The notes beneath the pieces were generated by a model. The model made no database searches and was not told the origin of the DNA. It saw only the letters and a list, made by a program, of their open reading frames with translations. Source: CALCKU01 sp964534845 (GTDB taxonomy: Bacteria; Pseudomonadota; Alphaproteobacteria; Caulobacterales; Maricaulaceae). Taken from it: a DNA stretch of 64,000 nt. A program made the position numbers and the translations under genes. Below, one piece after another: positions 62,111 through 64,000 of the stretch (its first letter is position 1; the number at the start of each line of letters is the position of its first letter). The DNA lies in the NCBI GenBank assembly GCA_964534845.1, contig CAZHPV010000002.1, positions 1 to 64,000 on the forward strand, given 5' to 3'.

Positions 62111-64000
62111 TTACTCTGCGGCTTGAGCCTCTTTGGCAAGATTACGCAGAACATAGTGGAGTATGCCTTCGTTTTTATAATATTCATGCTCATTATCCGT
62201 ATCAATACGGACTTTAACGGTCACGGTTTTGGTTTTTCCGTCTGGGAAGGTGATATTGACGTCCAGCGTACCGCGCGGCTTAAGATCATCAATTCCGGAA
62301 ATCGAAACGGTTTCGGACCCTTTCATCCCCAGAGATGTCCAGCTATCTCCCTTTTGGAACTCAAGTGGAAGAACACCCATGCCGATGAGGTTTGAGCGGT
62401 GAATACGCTCAAAACTTTGTGCGATGACGGCTTTGACGCCCAAGAGTATAGTGCCCTTCGCTGCCCAGTCACGCGATGAGCCATTCCCGTAAAGACCACC
62501 GGCAAAGACCACAAGATCGGTCCCCGCAGCCTTATATTTTTCGGCGGCTTCAAATATCGACATGACTTCCCCGCTAGGTATGTGCTTGGTCACGCCGCCT
62601 TCTGTACCCGGTGCCATCTGGTTCTTAATGCGGATATTGGCAAATGTACCGCGCATCATAACCTCGTGATTGCCGCGACGCGATCCAAAGGAGTTAAACT
62701 CTGCTTTGGGTACTTGGCGGGCGGAGAGATAATCCCCGGCTGGCCCGTCATGCTTAATGGCGCCCGCGGGGCTAATATGGTCTGTCGTGATACTATCGCC
62801 CAAAAGCGCGAGAATATTGGCATCCTTAATATCTTCAACGGGCTTGGGAGTTGTTGTCATACCCTCAAAATAGGGCGGGTTGCGCACATAGGTCGACCCG
62901 GGGGCCCAGTTATAGGTCTTACCGCCTGTTACCTTGATCTTCTGCCATTGCTTGTCGCCTTTGAAAACATCGGCATAGCGCTCGGTAAACATTTTGCGTG
63001 TTATCACTTTGCGTACGACATCCGCAATCTCTTTGGATGTTGGCCAGATATCTTTAAGGAAAACAGGATTACCCGCTCTATCAACGCCCAGAGGGTCCGC
63101 GTCAAAATCATGATGCAAGGACCCTGCGAGGGCATAGGCTACGACAAGAGGTGGTGAGGCTAGGAAATTGGCTTTGATATCCGGTCCGATACGACCTTCG
63201 AAATTCCGGTTGCCGGAAAGCACTGAACAGGAAACCAGATCGCCCGCATTGATGGCGTCTGAAATTTCTTGCGCAAGAGGGCCTGAGTTCCCGATACAGG
63301 TCGTACAGCCATATCCCACAACATCAAACCCAAGCTGATTAAGCTCAGTTTGTAATTTGGATTTTTCGAGATATTCGCCGACAACTTGCGAACCCGGTGC
63401 CAGAGATGTCTTAACCCAGGGCTTAACTGTCAAACCCAGTTCATTGGCTTTCTGGGCAACAAGGCCTGCCGCCATCATCACAGACGGGTTGGATGTATTT
63501 GTACAGGAGGTAATCGCTGCAATCACGACATCGCCGTGATCAATCGAGAAACCGCGCCCTTTGACCTCTACGGCGCTATCGCCTGTAGGTTTCTTGCTAA
63601 AGTCTTTGCCTAATATTTTAGCAAATGTCCGATTAGCGCCTACCAGATCAAAACGGTCTTGCGGGCGTTTCGGGCCTGAAATAGCAGGTCTTACAGCCCC
63701 CATATCCAGAGAGATTGTGCTGGTAAATTCGGGAATAGACTTGTCCCGCCATAAGCCTTGGGCTTTGGCATAGCTTTCTACCAATTCAATCCGTTGTTTG
63801 TCGCGCCCCGTGGCTTCGAGATAGCGTAATGTATCTTCATCAACCGGGAAGAAACCACAGGTCGCCCCGTATTCCGGTGCCATATTCGCCAGCGTTGCCT
63901 GATCTTCCAAAGATAGCGAATCCAGACCCGGGCCGTAAAATTCAACAAATTTACCGACAACGCCTTTTTCGCGAAGCATTTGTACAACCCGCAGGACCAG
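62111..64000 (-). CDS. acnA: Aconitate hydratase, 5' partial
   Basis: The last 629 codons of an AcnA-type aconitase; the frame is open to the right edge, so the start is outside. The three [4Fe-4S] cysteines are visible in SCTNTSNPSV and GYGCTTCIGNSG. GDSITTDHISPAG, SFGSRRGNHEVMMRGTF, YGNGSSRDWAAKG and SFERIHRSNLIGMGVLPL are the swivelling domain motifs. TCA-cycle enzyme interconverting citrate and isocitrate. Confidence 0.97.
   Translation of the reverse strand: MVLRVVQMLREKGVVGKFVEFYGPGLDSLSLEDQATLANMAPEYGATCGFFPVDEDTLRYLEATGRDKQRIELVESYAKAQGLWRDKSIPEFTSTISLDMGAVRPAISGPKRPQDRFDLVGANRTFAKILGKDFSKKPTGDSAVEVKGRGFSIDHGDVVIAAITSCTNTSNPSVMMAAGLVAQKANELGLTVKPWVKTSLAPGSQVVGEYLEKSKLQTELNQLGFDVVGYGCTTCIGNSGPLAQEISDAINAGDLVSCSVLSGNRNFEGRIGPDIKANFLASPPLVVAYALAGSLHHDFDADPLGVDRAGNPVFLKDIWPTSKEIADVVRKVITRKMFTERYADVFKGDKQWQKIKVTGGKTYNWAPGSTYVRNPPYFEGMTTTPKPVEDIKDANILALLGDSITTDHISPAGAIKHDGPAGDYLSARQVPKAEFNSFGSRRGNHEVMMRGTFANIRIKNQMAPGTEGGVTKHIPSGEVMSIFEAAEKYKAAGTDLVVFAGGLYGNGSSRDWAAKGTILLGVKAVIAQSFERIHRSNLIGMGVLPLEFQKGDSWTSLGMKGSETVSISGIDDLKPRGTLDVNITFPDGKTKTVTVKVRIDTDNEHEYYKNEGILHYVLRNLAKEAQAAE

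Noticed and set aside
62582..63157. 191-codon plus-strand ORF
   Set aside because: Antisense shadow inside the aconitase gene.

Overview
The window is a chromosomal segment of an alphaproteobacterium, most likely a marine, moderate-GC member of the Hyphomonadaceae/Maricaulales group; the order is my inference. The evidence is a CtrA response regulator of the Caulobacter type with GANTC sites beside its gene, a long-form dCTP deaminase, DUF2794, DUF1223 and ABA4-like proteins, an IalB-like protein next to rlmN, and CtrA-type TTAA-N7-TTAA boxes. Genes are dense and often overlap by 1-4 bases. I saw no tRNA, rRNA, CRISPR array, insertion sequence or phage gene. Both edges cut genes: a secreted metalloprotease on the left and aconitase on the right.

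Layout: 1-2.2 kb, secreted zinc metalloprotease plus an exported protein. 2.2-8.6 kb, glutamate synthase operon gltD-GFA-gltB. 9-14.1 kb, uppP, serine hydrolase, LOG protein, lipoprotein methyltransferase homologue, NDUFA9-like protein, low-Mr phosphatase. 14.2-19.9 kb (minus strand), the most unusual part: a hybrid sensor kinase with a large helical periplasmic domain, a 22-residue double-glycine peptide gene, a C39-peptidase ABC exporter and a 68-residue HlyD-like stub. 19.9-31.9 kb, housekeeping: GIY-YIG-like protein, apaG, dcd, gshB, hydrolase/ArsC operon, lipoproteins, yraN-rsmI divergent from an LpoA-like protein, and rph-rdgB-hemW. 32-38 kb, signalling: ctrA, a FliJ-like coiled coil, EF-hand/ECF sigma/putative anti-sigma operon, PAS-GGDEF-EAL protein. 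38-50.8 kb, HtrA protease, ftsK-small membrane protein-5-FCL-phosphoesterase operon, dapB, membrane and exported proteins, HerA-like ATPase, BI-1 protein. 50.9-64 kb, aldo/keto reductase, thpR, TPR/FecR pair, rlmN, a TetR-acyltransferase-MFS-SPOUT operon, SDR, MATE exporter, aconitase.

The main discovery candidate is at 17.2-19.9 kb. A peptide with a textbook double-glycine leader (15 residues) and a core of only seven residues (RPIIVDY) lies just downstream of a peptidase-containing ABC exporter with an intact catalytic triad. The exporter is translationally coupled (TAATG) to a protein that looks like the N-terminal anchor of a HlyD/CvaA adaptor without the periplasmic part. The peptide has its own strong ribosome binding site, a hairpin just upstream of that site, a perfect CtrA box upstream and its own terminator. 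Next on the same strand is a hybrid histidine kinase whose upstream region shares a CCATATTTG(G)TTAA element with the peptide's upstream region. A working model is an exported signalling or effector heptapeptide under cell-cycle control, possibly sensed by the neighbouring kinase. Sensing and function are inference; the gene, leader, exporter and DNA elements are visible in the sequence.
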